Shown here: positions 1 to 5,997 of the stretch, piece after piece | How positions within the stretch are numbered: position 1 is the first letter of the stretch | How the letters are laid out: the number at the start of each line of letters is the position of its first letter | Source: Bacteroidales bacterium UBA3824 | GTDB lineage: Bacteria > Bacteroidota > Bacteroidia > Bacteroidales > UBA3824 | Assembly (NCBI GenBank): GCA_002393195.1 | Contig: DGIK01000140.1 | Location: 1-17,535, forward strand | Length of the DNA: 17,535 nt | Direction: 5' to 3' | Notes under the pieces: generated by a model | Seen by the model: only the letters and a program-made list of their open reading frames with translations | The model's database searches: none | Told to the model about the DNA's origin: nothing | Program-made: the position numbers and the translations under genes

Positions 1-3000
1 GTGTTGGAGTAAACCTCGGTATCGATTACGAAGATATTGACATCCTCGCCAGAAGCGATTACGTGGTCGAGTCCGCCGTAGCCGATGTCGTAGGAAGCAC
101 CGTCGCCGCCGATAATCCACTGCGAACGCTTAACGAGGTGATCCTTGTAGGTGAGGATTTGCTGACACTTGTCGCAGCCGCAAGCCTCGCAAGCCTCTAC
201 AATCTTGGGAGCGAGAGCCTTGGTAGCGTCGGCATCTTCCTGTTTCTCAATCCATTCGCGGAAGAGAGCTTTCAAATCGTCGCTGCACTTCTCGCAGTCC
301 TGAGCCTCGGTCATAAGGCGGGTGAGACGTGCTTTGAGTTTCTTGTTGGCGATTGCCATACCGAGACCGAACTCGCAGAAGTCCTCGAAGAGGGAGTTGG
401 CCCAAGCGGGACCCTGACCCTTGGCGTTCTTTGTGTAAGGTGTTGACGGTACAGAACCAGAGTAGATTGACGAACAGCCAGTAGCGTTGGCAACAATCTC
501 GCGGTCGCCAAAGAGCTGGGAAATGAGTTTCACGTAAGGAGTTTCGCCGCAGCCTGCACATGCGCCCGAGAACTCGAACAACGGTGTTGCAAACTGGGAG
601 TTCTTGACATTTGACTTGATGTCAACGAGGTCTTGCTTAGAAGTAACCTTCTCAACGCAGTAATCCCACTGAGCGGCTTCCTTCTTGGCAGCCTCCGAAT
701 TGTCGTCGTAGGGAACCATTGTGAGAGCCTTCTCCTTAGCCATACATACGTCGGCGCAGTTGCCGCACGCGAGACAGTCCTTGACGCCAACCTGAATGGT
801 GAAGTACATACCCTTCATAGCGGCAGGAGCCTTCATCTGGATGGTTTCGCCGGTGTAGCCCGCCTTCTCCTCCTCCGTCATTACAAACGGACGGATGCAA
901 GCGTGAGGACATACGTATGCACACTTGTTACATTGGATACACTTAGATGCGTCCCAAACAGGAACAAATGTTCCTACGCCGCGTTTCTCGAATTTGGCTG
1001 TGCCAGCCTTCCAAGTACCGTCCTCGATGCCCTTGAACGAAGATACGGGCAAGAGGTCGCCGTCTTGAGCGTTGATGGGGCGGACGATGTTGTTGATGAA
1101 GTCGTCACCATCGGTATAAACCTTGGGCTCTGCCTCAAGATTGGCCCATGCGGGATCTACGTCCAAAACTTTGTACTCGCCGCCACGGTCGATTGCAGCG
1201 TAGTTCATATCGACGATGTTCTGACCCTTCTTGCCGTAGGACTTGAGGGCGAAATGCTTCATTTCCTCAACAGCCTTTTCGGTGGGGATGATGCCGGTGA
1301 TGCGGAAGAATGCAGATTGGAGGATTGTGTTGGTACGGTTGCCGAGGCCAATCTCCTGACCAATCTTGGTGGCGTTGATGTAATAAACCTTGATGTCGTT
1401 CTTGGCGAAATAAGCTTTCACCTTGTTGGGAAGGTTGCGCTTGAGGTCTTCGCCGTCCCAAATGGTGTTCAAGAGGAACGAACCGCCCTTCTGCAAGCCC
1501 CTCGTTACGTCGTACATATTGAGGTAAGCCTGTTGGTGGCAAGCCACGAAGTTCGGGGTTGTTACCAAGTAGGTAGAACGGATGGGATCGTCGCCAAAAC
1601 GCAAGTGAGAGCAAGTGAAGCCGCCCGACTTCTTGGAGTCATACGAGAAGTATGCCTGGCAATACTTGTCGGTGGTTTCGCCGATGATTTTCACAGAGTT
1701 CTTGTTGGCGCCCACTGTACCGTCAGAACCAAGACCGAAGAACTTAGCCTGGTACAAGCCAGCCGGAGCCACAGAAACTTCCTCGCCAACGGGCAACGAT
1801 GTGAATGTCAAGTCGTCGTTGATGCCGAGGGTGAAGTGGTTCTTAGGCTCGGTGAGTGCGAGGTTTTCATAAACGGCAATGATTTGAGCCGGTGTGGTGT
1901 CGTTGGAGCCGAGGCCGTAACGTCCGCAGACAACCTTCAAGCCTTCCAAGAGACCGAGTTCGCTCAAAGCCTGAACAACGTCCAAGTAAAGAGGTTCGCC
2001 ATTGGAACCAGGTTCTTTGGTGCGGTCGAGGACGCAGAGACGCTTAGCCGATGCGGGGATTGCCTCTTTGAGGTATTTCAACGAGAACGGACGGTAAAGG
2101 TGAACCGAAATCAAGCCAACCTTCTCGCCGTTCTTGGCCTTGTAGTCGATGACTTCCTTGATACACTCCGTAACAGAGCCCATTGCAATGATGATATTCT
2201 CGGCATCGGGTGCGCCGTAGTAGTCGAAGGGACGGTATTTGCGGCCGGTGATTGCGCTGATTTTGTCCATGTATTCAGCCACCTTGTCGGCAACATTATT
2301 ATAATAAGTGTTGCAAGACTCGCGATGAGCGAAGAATACGTCGGGGTTTTCAGCCATACCGCGCATCTCAGGATGCTCGGGGCTCAAAGCCCTCTCGCGG
2401 AACTCCTTGAGTGCCTTCTGGTCAACGAGCGGCATGAGGTCTTCCTGGTCAACCACCTCCACCTTCTGGTACTCGTGCGATGTACGGAAGCCGTCGAAGA
2501 AGTTCAAGAACGGTACACGTGTAGAGAGGGTTGCCAAGTGAGCCACGCCGGCGAGGTCCATCACTTCCTGTACAGAGCCTTCCGCCAACATTGCGAAACC
2601 GGTCTGACGGCATGCCAAAACGTCCTGATGGTCGCCGAAGATACAAAGTGCGTGAGATGCCAAGGTACGTGCCGAAACGTGGAACACGCAGGGGAGCAAC
2701 TCGCCCGCAATCTTGTACATGTTGGGAATCATAAGGAGCAAGCCCTGCGAAGCGGTGAAGGTAGTGGTCAATGCGCCAGCCTGCAACGAGCCGTGCACAG
2801 TGCCCGCTGCGCCGCCTTCCGACTGCATTTCCTGCACGAGAACGGTCTCGCCAAACATATTCTTGCGTCCCTGCGCAGCCCATTCGTCCACATTCTCAGC
2901 CATCGGCGAGGAGGGCGTAATTGGGTAGATGGCAGCCACTTCCGTGAACATATACGCAATATGCGCAGCGGCGGTGTTACCATCACAAGTCATAAACTTT

Positions 3001-3008
3001 TTTGCCAT
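1..3008 (-). CDS. nifJ: Pyruvate:ferredoxin (flavodoxin) oxidoreductase, 3' end cut by window edge
   Basis: This enzyme oxidatively decarboxylates pyruvate to acetyl-CoA and CO2 and passes electrons to ferredoxin or flavodoxin, a central cytoplasmic step of anaerobic metabolism. The minus frame is open from the ATG at 3008 to the edge (1002 codons; the single-chain family is about 1170-1200 aa, so the last ~180 residues are missing). Visible in order: YPITPSSPMAE near residue 27 (domain I, pyruvate site); FGLGSDGTVGANKNS around residue 425 (CoA-binding domain); a two-cluster ferredoxin domain with C690/693/696/700 (CIQCNKCAYVCPHAC) and C745/748/751/755 (CLACGNCADVC); CAGCGET at C817/C820 for the proximal cluster; and the thiamine diphosphate site GGDGASYDIGYGG plus DTEVYSN at the edge. 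Spacing of the cluster cysteines matches Desulfovibrio africanus PFOR closely. A Cys-rich segment at residues 905-948 is unusual (see findings). The start follows a consensus promoter at 3066-3097. No frameshift is seen. Confidence 0.97.
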   Translation of the reverse strand, partial: MAKKFMTCDGNTAAAHIAYMFTEVAAIYPITPSSPMAENVDEWAAQGRKNMFGETVLVQEMQSEGGAAGTVHGSLQAGALTTTFTASQGLLLMIPNMYKIAGELLPCVFHVSARTLASHALCIFGDHQDVLACRQTGFAMLAEGSVQEVMDLAGVAHLATLSTRVPFLNFFDGFRTSHEYQKVEVVDQEDLMPLVDQKALKEFRERALSPEHPEMRGMAENPDVFFAHRESCNTYYNNVADKVAEYMDKISAITGRKYRPFDYYGAPDAENIIIAMGSVTECIKEVIDYKAKNGEKVGLISVHLYRPFSLKYLKEAIPASAKRLCVLDRTKEPGSNGEPLYLDVVQALSELGLLEGLKVVCGRYGLGSNDTTPAQIIAVYENLALTEPKNHFTLGINDDLTFTSLPVGEEVSVAPAGLYQAKFFGLGSDGTVGANKNSVKIIGETTDKYCQAYFSYDSKKSGGFTCSHLRFGDDPIRSTYLVTTPNFVACHQQAYLNMYDVTRGLQKGGSFLLNTIWDGEDLKRNLPNKVKAYFAKNDIKVYYINATKIGQEIGLGNRTNTILQSAFFRITGIIPTEKAVEEMKHFALKSYGKKGQNIVDMNYAAIDRGGEYKVLDVDPAWANLEAEPKVYTDGDDFINNIVRPINAQDGDLLPVSSFKGIEDGTWKAGTAKFEKRGVGTFVPVWDASKCIQCNKCAYVCPHACIRPFVMTEEEKAGYTGETIQMKAPAAMKGMYFTIQVGVKDCLACGNCADVCMAKEKALTMVPYDDNSEAAKKEAAQWDYCVEKVTSKQDLVDIKSNVKNSQFATPLFEFSGACAGCGETPYVKLISQLFGDREIVANATGCSSIYSGSVPSTPYTKNAKGQGPAWANSLFEDFCEFGLGMAIANKKLKARLTRLMTEAQDCEKCSDDLKALFREWIEKQEDADATKALAPKIVEACEACGCDKCQQILTYKDHLVKRSQWIIGGDGASYDIGYGGLDHVIASGEDVNIFVIDTEVYSN

Positions 3009-3065
3009 AATATAGTTTCAATTATTTGTTTGAAATTTTTGTTTTCTGATGTAGTATAATCGATA

Positions 3066-3097
3066 CAAAGGTATGAAAAAAAGATAAATATCGGCAA
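3066..3097 (-). promoter_or_regulatory. nifJ promoter (Bacteroidetes -33/-7 type)
   Basis: On the minus strand the -7 box TACCTTTG (3066-3073) matches the Bacteroidetes consensus TAnnTTTG. A TTG -33 element lies at 3095-3097 with a 21-nt spacer. The predicted transcript starts near 3060, giving a leader of about 50 nt before the nifJ ATG. This is a match by eye to the sigma-ABfr consensus. Confidence 0.75.
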
Positions 3098-3143
3098 CTT
3101 TTTTTTGAAAAAAAATCTAAAATGAAACTTTGGGATTAAAAAG

Positions 3144-3194
3144 TATCTTGCATACAAGATAAAAAAGGGGTGAAAGTATCTTGCATACAAGATA
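3144..3194. repeat. Two identical 18-bp palindromes, likely operator pair
   Basis: TATCTTGCATACAAGATA occurs at 3144-3161 and again at 3177-3194. Each copy is a perfect 7-bp inverted repeat (TATCTTG / CAAGATA) around CATA. The copies sit in a longer near-identical direct repeat with a 33-bp period, about three helical turns, so a dimer bound to each would lie on the same DNA face. A degraded third start (AAAAGTAT) follows at 3205-3212. The pair lies about 70-130 bp upstream of the nifJ promoter and just after the stop of the HTH gene. The dyad resembles binding sites of small dimeric HTH repressors or GntR-type proteins. The binding protein is not known. Confidence 0.7.
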
Positions 3195-3222
3195 AAAATG
3201 GGGTAAAAGTATAAATAAAGAT

Positions 3223-3537
3223 TCAGCACAGAGCAAGTTCGCCTATATTTTTCAAATTCAATGTCGCTGAAATTCCCATCGCCTTGAAAACACGAATCAC
3301 TGCGCCGAAACTAAGGTTTTCGCCGTTTTCAATTTTGGAAATACGCGACTTTTTCACGCCAATAAGGTCGCCAAGTTGAGCCTGAGTGAGTTGTTTCTGT
3401 TTGCGAGCCTGTTTGATTGCCTCGCCAATGAGAAACTGTTCAAACTCAGATTCGTACCTGTCGCGCTCGGGTGTGCCTTTGGGTCCCATCATCTCGTCTT
3501 CGATTTCCTCCAATGTATATTCTTTAATCTGTGACAT
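3223..3537 (-). CDS. HigA-like XRE-family HTH protein (orphan antitoxin-type regulator)
   Basis: This 104-aa protein has an acidic N-terminal segment (YTLEEIEDEMMGPKGTPERDR) followed by an XRE/Cro helix-turn-helix at about residues 39-92 (LTQAQLGDLIGVKKSRISKIENG). This is the layout of antitoxins of HigBA/RelE-type modules common in Bacteroidetes, which usually sit directly downstream of a RelE/ParE-like toxin gene. Here the 147 bp upstream hold no toxin ORF, and the next gene encodes a secreted protein. The ATG at 3537 is preceded by a -7-like box (3557-3564) that implies a very short leader. It may act as a solitary DNA-binding regulator. The palindrome pair immediately after its stop is an obvious candidate target, but that link is inferred. 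Confidence 0.85.
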   Translation of the reverse strand: MSQIKEYTLEEIEDEMMGPKGTPERDRYESEFEQFLIGEAIKQARKQKQLTQAQLGDLIGVKKSRISKIENGENLSFGAVIRVFKAMGISATLNLKNIGELALC

Positions 3538-3556
3538 ATTTAGTTCTTGTGCCGCA

Positions 3557-3564
3557 CAAATCTA
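3557..3564 (-). promoter_or_regulatory. Putative -7 box for the HigA-like gene
   Basis: The minus-strand sequence TAGATTTG matches TAnnTTTG, 20 bp before the ATG at 3537. No clear -33 TTG is present. A lone AAGATA half-site of the 3144/3177 palindrome lies just upstream at 3583-3588, which could hint at autoregulation but may be chance in AT-rich DNA. Confidence 0.45.
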
Positions 3565-3645
3565 CAAAAAGTTTAAGAAAAAAAGATACTTTGGGAGAAA
3601 AAAATTCGATAAAATCATGATTAACAAGAGGACAGCGAACATAAC

Positions 3646-3659
3646 GTTGCGCTCGCAAC
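3646..3659. other. Small perfect stem-loop between the HigA-like gene and the secreted-protein gene
   Basis: GTTGC (3646-3650) and GCAAC (3655-3659) form a 5-bp stem with a GCTC loop, 25 nt after the stop of the secreted-protein gene on the minus strand. No T-run follows, so it is not a convincing intrinsic terminator. It might protect a transcript 3' end. Confidence 0.3.
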
Positions 3660-3684
3660 ATTGGCGGAGATTGAGGCGGCATTA

Positions 3685-4266
3685 CTACAAATCATTAACA
3701 CCACTTGAATTAAACGACTCTCCAGCGGACTGTTGTAATTTTAGATTGCCATAACTTAATGTGATTTTATAACCACCATCAAAATAATAATAATCCAAAC
3801 CAACACTTGTATTATAATCTTTAAAACCAATGGCATTTGGACTATTGTGATACAAATAGCGTGAATATTTCCCTTTGAGTGCAGACGATAATTTATCAAA
3901 TATCTCCTTAGAAACATATTTTTTTTCAAACATAATTGACGAAAATTTACCATCAATAAATCCCACACGTGCGAAATCCCAATAAACACCACCGAAATTC
4001 ATTCCATCTACTGAATCATAAAAAGCTGCGCCATCCCACAGACCCGTTACTTCGCTCTTTCTAAGTTCATAACCGTTTTGTTTAAATACTCGTTCGACAC
4101 TACTTTTGACAGATACGCCCAACCTACAACCAAGTATGTTAGTTTGTATCTGCGCATACAAAGGATTGACACACAAAGAAAAGAGTACAACCAATAGTAC
4201 TCTAATTGCTGCACATCTGATGTAATTTACATTTGTTTTCGTTTTCATACGCTTATTTTTAATCAT
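3685..4266 (-). CDS. Secreted protein of unknown function, paralogue 1
   Basis: This 193-aa protein has a signal peptide: a basic start, a hydrophobic core (AAIRVLLVVLFSLCVNPLYA), then Gln at the mature N-terminus around residue 39. An in-frame ATG at 4248 (residue 7) is an alternative start. The mature part begins IQTNILGCRLG, has a central FGGVYWDFARVGFIDGKFSS segment and a KYSRY motif, and ends in DL. All these features recur in the neighbour at 4325-4861, so the two are tandem duplicates. Similar small periplasmic or secreted proteins with an FGG.WD..F.F..GKL pattern are, to my recollection, common in Bacteroidetes, but I know of no function. The gene is AT-rich compared with flanking genes. 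It lies 58 bp after its paralogue in the same orientation. Confidence 0.85.
   Translation of the reverse strand: MIKNKRMKTKTNVNYIRCAAIRVLLVVLFSLCVNPLYAQIQTNILGCRLGVSVKSSVERVFKQNGYELRKSEVTGLWDGAAFYDSVDGMNFGGVYWDFARVGFIDGKFSSIMFEKKYVSKEIFDKLSSALKGKYSRYLYHNSPNAIGFKDYNTSVGLDYYYFDGGYKITLSYGNLKLQQSAGESFNSSGVNDL
4124..4173 (-). repeat. Direct repeat copy 1, signal peptide/mature junction of the paralogue pair
   Basis: These 50 bp match 4761-4810 at 45 of 50 positions when aligned by eye without gaps. They encode the end of the signal peptide and the IQT.ILGCR.G motif. DNA conservation across the signal-peptide cleavage region points to a fairly recent tandem duplication or to gene conversion. Confidence 0.75.
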
Positions 4267-4289
4267 TAAACTTATCGTAACAAATCACA

Positions 4290-4320
4290 TTCTTCTACCA
4301 ATCGATTGCCAATCGAAGAA
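4290..4320. other. Intercistronic inverted repeat between the two paralogues
   Basis: TTCTTC (4290-4295) and GAAGAA (4315-4320) flank a second dyad, CGATT (4303-4307) / AATCG (4311-4315). The two stems share a base, so they would be alternatives. No T-run follows on the minus strand, so an RNA-stability or attenuating hairpin is more plausible than a strong terminator. Confidence 0.3.
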
Positions 4321-4324
4321 CGAA

Positions 4325-4861
4325 TTATAAATCACTCGCACCGCCGCTATACGCACCTCCATACATTGCGTCTTTTAATTTTATATTGCTATAATGAAGA
4401 CCCAAAAATCCCGCAGAAGTCAAAGAAATCTCTGTATAACCGTCTCTAAAACGTTGAAACAAATCGTTTTCGTAATAGCGAGAATATTTGTTTTTTAAAT
4501 TAGATAATAATTTACTATATAAACCATCCTTTTCGATACAAGAAAACGATACACTTGCTAATTTACCGCCTACAAAAGTGAATCTAACGTAATCCCAACA
4601 AATGCCTCCGAATAGTATTGATCCTCTAATTTGATACACTTCTCCGCAACTGCGTATTTGACCAGACGCAGAAACAAAGGAATGTTGACCACAATAATAA
4701 ACCGCATACCCTTGTTGTTGCAAAATTGCGACCACTTCATTCGCAGTAGATGAACCTACCCTACAACCAAGTATCTTTGTTTGTATTTGAGCAAACAAAG
4801 GATTGACACAAATGGTCAAGACAAAAAACAAAAGTGCTATTCTTACTTTATAATCTCTCAT
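4325..4861 (-). CDS. Secreted protein of unknown function, paralogue 2
   Basis: The ATG at 4861 gives 178 aa with a clean signal peptide (MRDYKVRIALLFFVLTICVNPLFA) and a predicted mature N-terminus at Gln25. A TTG at 4870 is possible but adds only three residues. Shared with paralogue 1: CVNPLFAQIQTKILGCRVG, QQQGY, FGGICWDYVRFTFVGGKLAS, LKNKYSRY, a late Y.N.KL.DA stretch and the terminal DL. It carries extra cysteines (YYCGQ, RSCGE, GGICWD, SFSC) that paralogue 1 lacks, suggesting disulfides or divergence. The gene starts 9 nt after the stop of the small upstream gene, so they are probably co-transcribed from the promoter at 5231-5261. Function is unknown. Confidence 0.85.
   Translation of the reverse strand: MRDYKVRIALLFFVLTICVNPLFAQIQTKILGCRVGSSTANEVVAILQQQGYAVYYCGQHSFVSASGQIRSCGEVYQIRGSILFGGICWDYVRFTFVGGKLASVSFSCIEKDGLYSKLLSNLKNKYSRYYENDLFQRFRDGYTEISLTSAGFLGLHYSNIKLKDAMYGGAYSGGASDL
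4761..4810 (-). repeat. Direct repeat copy 2, signal peptide/mature junction of the paralogue pair
   Basis: This is the partner of 4124-4173, with 45 of 50 identical positions by eye. See that entry. Confidence 0.75.
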
Positions 4862-4870
4862 TTCCTTCAA

Positions 4871-5161
4871 TTATTTTAGCAAGTTTAACTTTTTCAGCTC
4901 ATAAACTACATAACTGTACTTCTCAATTTTTTCTTTTGCATAACCATAAAAGTCCTCTATCAATTTCATAGAAAACTCTTTAAATTTTTCTGAGAGTTTA
5001 TGGATGAAATAGTCACGAAATTCATCATCAAATCCTGCATTGTTTTTTTCACAATAATATGCGATTTCTACAAGACGCGAATTGTCATTCGGGCTTTTAT
5101 GGAATGTATCAGGCAGCAATATGACATAAGAATCAATTGATGTTCTTACTTCACTATTCAT
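4871..5161 (-). CDS. Small hypothetical protein, first gene of the secreted-paralogue operon
   Basis: The ATG at 5161 gives 96 aa. It has no signal peptide or membrane segment and is largely helical in character, with charged heptad-like stretches (FRDYFIHKLSEKFKEFSMKLIEDFYGYAKEKIEKYSYVVYELKKL). I do not recognise the family. A GTG at 5245 in the same frame would add 28 basic residues. It is rejected because the predicted transcription start (about 5223, from the promoter at 5231-5261) lies downstream of it. The stop is 9 nt before the ATG of secreted paralogue 2, suggesting translational coupling and a related role. The gene is AT-rich like the rest of the block. Confidence 0.65.
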   Translation of the reverse strand: MNSEVRTSIDSYVILLPDTFHKSPNDNSRLVEIAYYCEKNNAGFDDEFRDYFIHKLSEKFKEFSMKLIEDFYGYAKEKIEKYSYVVYELKKLNLLK

Positions 5162-5230
5162 TTTATTAAAATTGTTGATCGTTTTCTCACCCTTTTCTCG
5201 GCGGTTGATTTCTCCGTTTTTCTTACACCG

Positions 5231-5261
5231 CAAATATACACCCACATCCCCATTCCTCCAA
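5231..5261 (-). promoter_or_regulatory. Promoter of the small protein/secreted-paralogue operon
   Basis: The minus-strand -7 box TATATTTG (5231-5238) and TTG -33 (5259-5261) are separated by 20 nt, a full match to the Bacteroidetes promoter pattern. It lies between the HTH gene (stop at 5279) and the ATG at 5161, predicting a leader of about 60 nt. The HTH protein encoded just upstream is a natural candidate regulator. Confidence 0.7.
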
Positions 5262-5278
5262 GCTTTCCGCGTGGCGGA

Positions 5279-5509
5279 TTATTCCACAATTTGTGGCGGA
5301 TTTGGCGACAGGTGGATTTCGTTGGAGAGGTCGAGGAAAAAGTTGTGGTCGAGAATCTCACAGAAACGGTTGAGGAGATTGGTGTCGATGTTTTCCCTGT
5401 TGAAAATTTTGTATATGTTGGTACGGTCGCAATTGAGTTTTTCGGCGAGCCACTTGATGTTGCGCCCCTGTTCATCGACCACTTTGCGAATCAAACTGCC
5501 TACGTGCAT
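5279..5509 (-). CDS. Small XRE-type helix-turn-helix regulator
   Basis: The protein is 76 aa from the ATG at 5509 (a TTG at 5542 would add 11 residues). Almost the whole chain is one HTH domain: GSLIRKVVDEQGRNIKWLAEKLNCDRTNIYKIFNRENIDTNLLNRFCEILDHNFF. It belongs to a small Bacteroidetes-type HTH family (WLAEKL.C.RTNIY.IF) that usually occurs as single-domain regulators. It sits directly upstream of the promoter of the secreted-paralogue operon and starts only 53 bp after the terminator of the 6S-like RNA. No convincing promoter of its own is visible, so it may depend on read-through from the RNA gene. The target is not known. Confidence 0.85.
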   Translation of the reverse strand: MHVGSLIRKVVDEQGRNIKWLAEKLNCDRTNIYKIFNRENIDTNLLNRFCEILDHNFFLDLSNEIHLSPNPPQIVE

Positions 5510-5561
5510 TGCTATTTTGATAATCGTCTGATTAGATTCCAATTTCAGACATTACTATAAT

Positions 5562-5599
5562 AAAAAAGGCGTGGAACCTTGTTTATATGCCCGTTCCAC
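5562..5599 (-). terminator. Intrinsic terminator of the 6S-like RNA
   Basis: On the minus strand, GTGGAAC (5599-5593) and GTTCCAC (5577-5571) form a perfect 7-bp stem with a 15-nt loop. GCC and then six T residues (5567-5562) follow. The asymmetry of the T-run fixes the RNA strand as minus. Confidence 0.75.
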
Positions 5600-5804
5600 T
5601 AATTGAGGCCTTCGAACTTGCCCTATCATATCGAACGAGCAACGAAGACCCACGCTTATGCAAATTCTCACGGACACACCTATTGCATGCCGTGGTAATA
5701 TACATAACACAATGGACATCTATCGTTGCATTGTTCTTGATATGATATGATAATTGAAGTGTTCGAAGTTTCAATTAGTCAACAACAAAGCGTAATAAAC
5801 GCCT
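5571..5804 (-). ncRNA. ssrS: 6S RNA (SsrS)-like rod-shaped RNA
   Basis: The minus strand folds by eye into a long rod of nested perfect helices (plus-strand coordinates): 5598-5606/5771-5779 (9 bp), 5610-5617/5761-5768 (8 bp), 5624-5632/5739-5747 (9 bp), 5633-5636/5733-5736 (4 bp), 5639-5645/5723-5729 (7 bp). A markedly asymmetric bubble follows, with about 26 nt on the 5' side (5697-5722) and two on the other. The upper stem is 5649-5654/5691-5696 (mostly paired) and 5658-5663/5683-5688. The outer closing helix spans 182 nt. Size, single rod and large central bubble are hallmarks of 6S RNA, which binds the housekeeping RNA polymerase as an open-promoter mimic and damps transcription in stationary phase. 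A -7 box sits at 5807-5814 and an intrinsic terminator ends it. AGGCGT at the predicted 5' end can pair with ACGCCT before the T-run. The mature ends are uncertain. Confidence 0.75.
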
Positions 5805-5806
5805 CA

Positions 5807-5814
5807 CAAATATA
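5807..5814 (-). promoter_or_regulatory. -7 box for the 6S-like RNA
   Basis: The minus-strand sequence TATATTTG matches TAnnTTTG and would start transcription at about 5801-5804. No good -33 TTG is seen. A second -7-like box, TAAATTTG, lies at 5861-5868 and could give a precursor about 50 nt longer. The rest of 5815-5997 holds no gene that I can support. Confidence 0.5.
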
Positions 5815-5997
5815 TTCATCATCCCGCCTTACCCCACGAGGGTTCGCGGAAACAACGATGCAAATTTAACAATTAATTTCGAGAGAACGAAAATTATTTT
5901 TATAGAGGGTGATTTTGTATTGGTTGTATTAACTCCCAATGACCGCCTTTGTCAGGACCGACAACCCTCCGCCCTAATGCCACCTCAATCCCGCCTC

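Noticed and set aside
633..3059. 808-codon open frame on the plus strand
   Set aside because: It lies wholly opposite nifJ, whose motifs are unmistakable. The translation shows no domain pattern and is rich in V, L, C and H typical of a mirrored frame. It is a by-product of codon usage.
2990..3229. 79-codon minus frame upstream of nifJ
   Set aside because: It simply translates the AT-rich promoter and the two palindromes (ILYARYF repeated twice), so the apparent protein repeat is a DNA operator repeat.
3538..3684. Possible RelE/HigB toxin gene upstream of the HigA-like gene
   Set aside because: The space is too short and neither strand carries a frame with RelE-like residues. Only a small stem-loop is present.
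5583..5774. 63-codon minus frame inside the 6S-like RNA
   Set aside because: The region is explained by nested helices, a terminator and a promoter. The peptide has no features and no family resemblance.
5815..5997. Possible gene or terminator between the 6S-like RNA and the hydrolase
   Set aside because: No supported frame, no stem followed by a T-run and no tRNA-like fold. Only a second TAnnTTTG box at 5861-5868 stands out.
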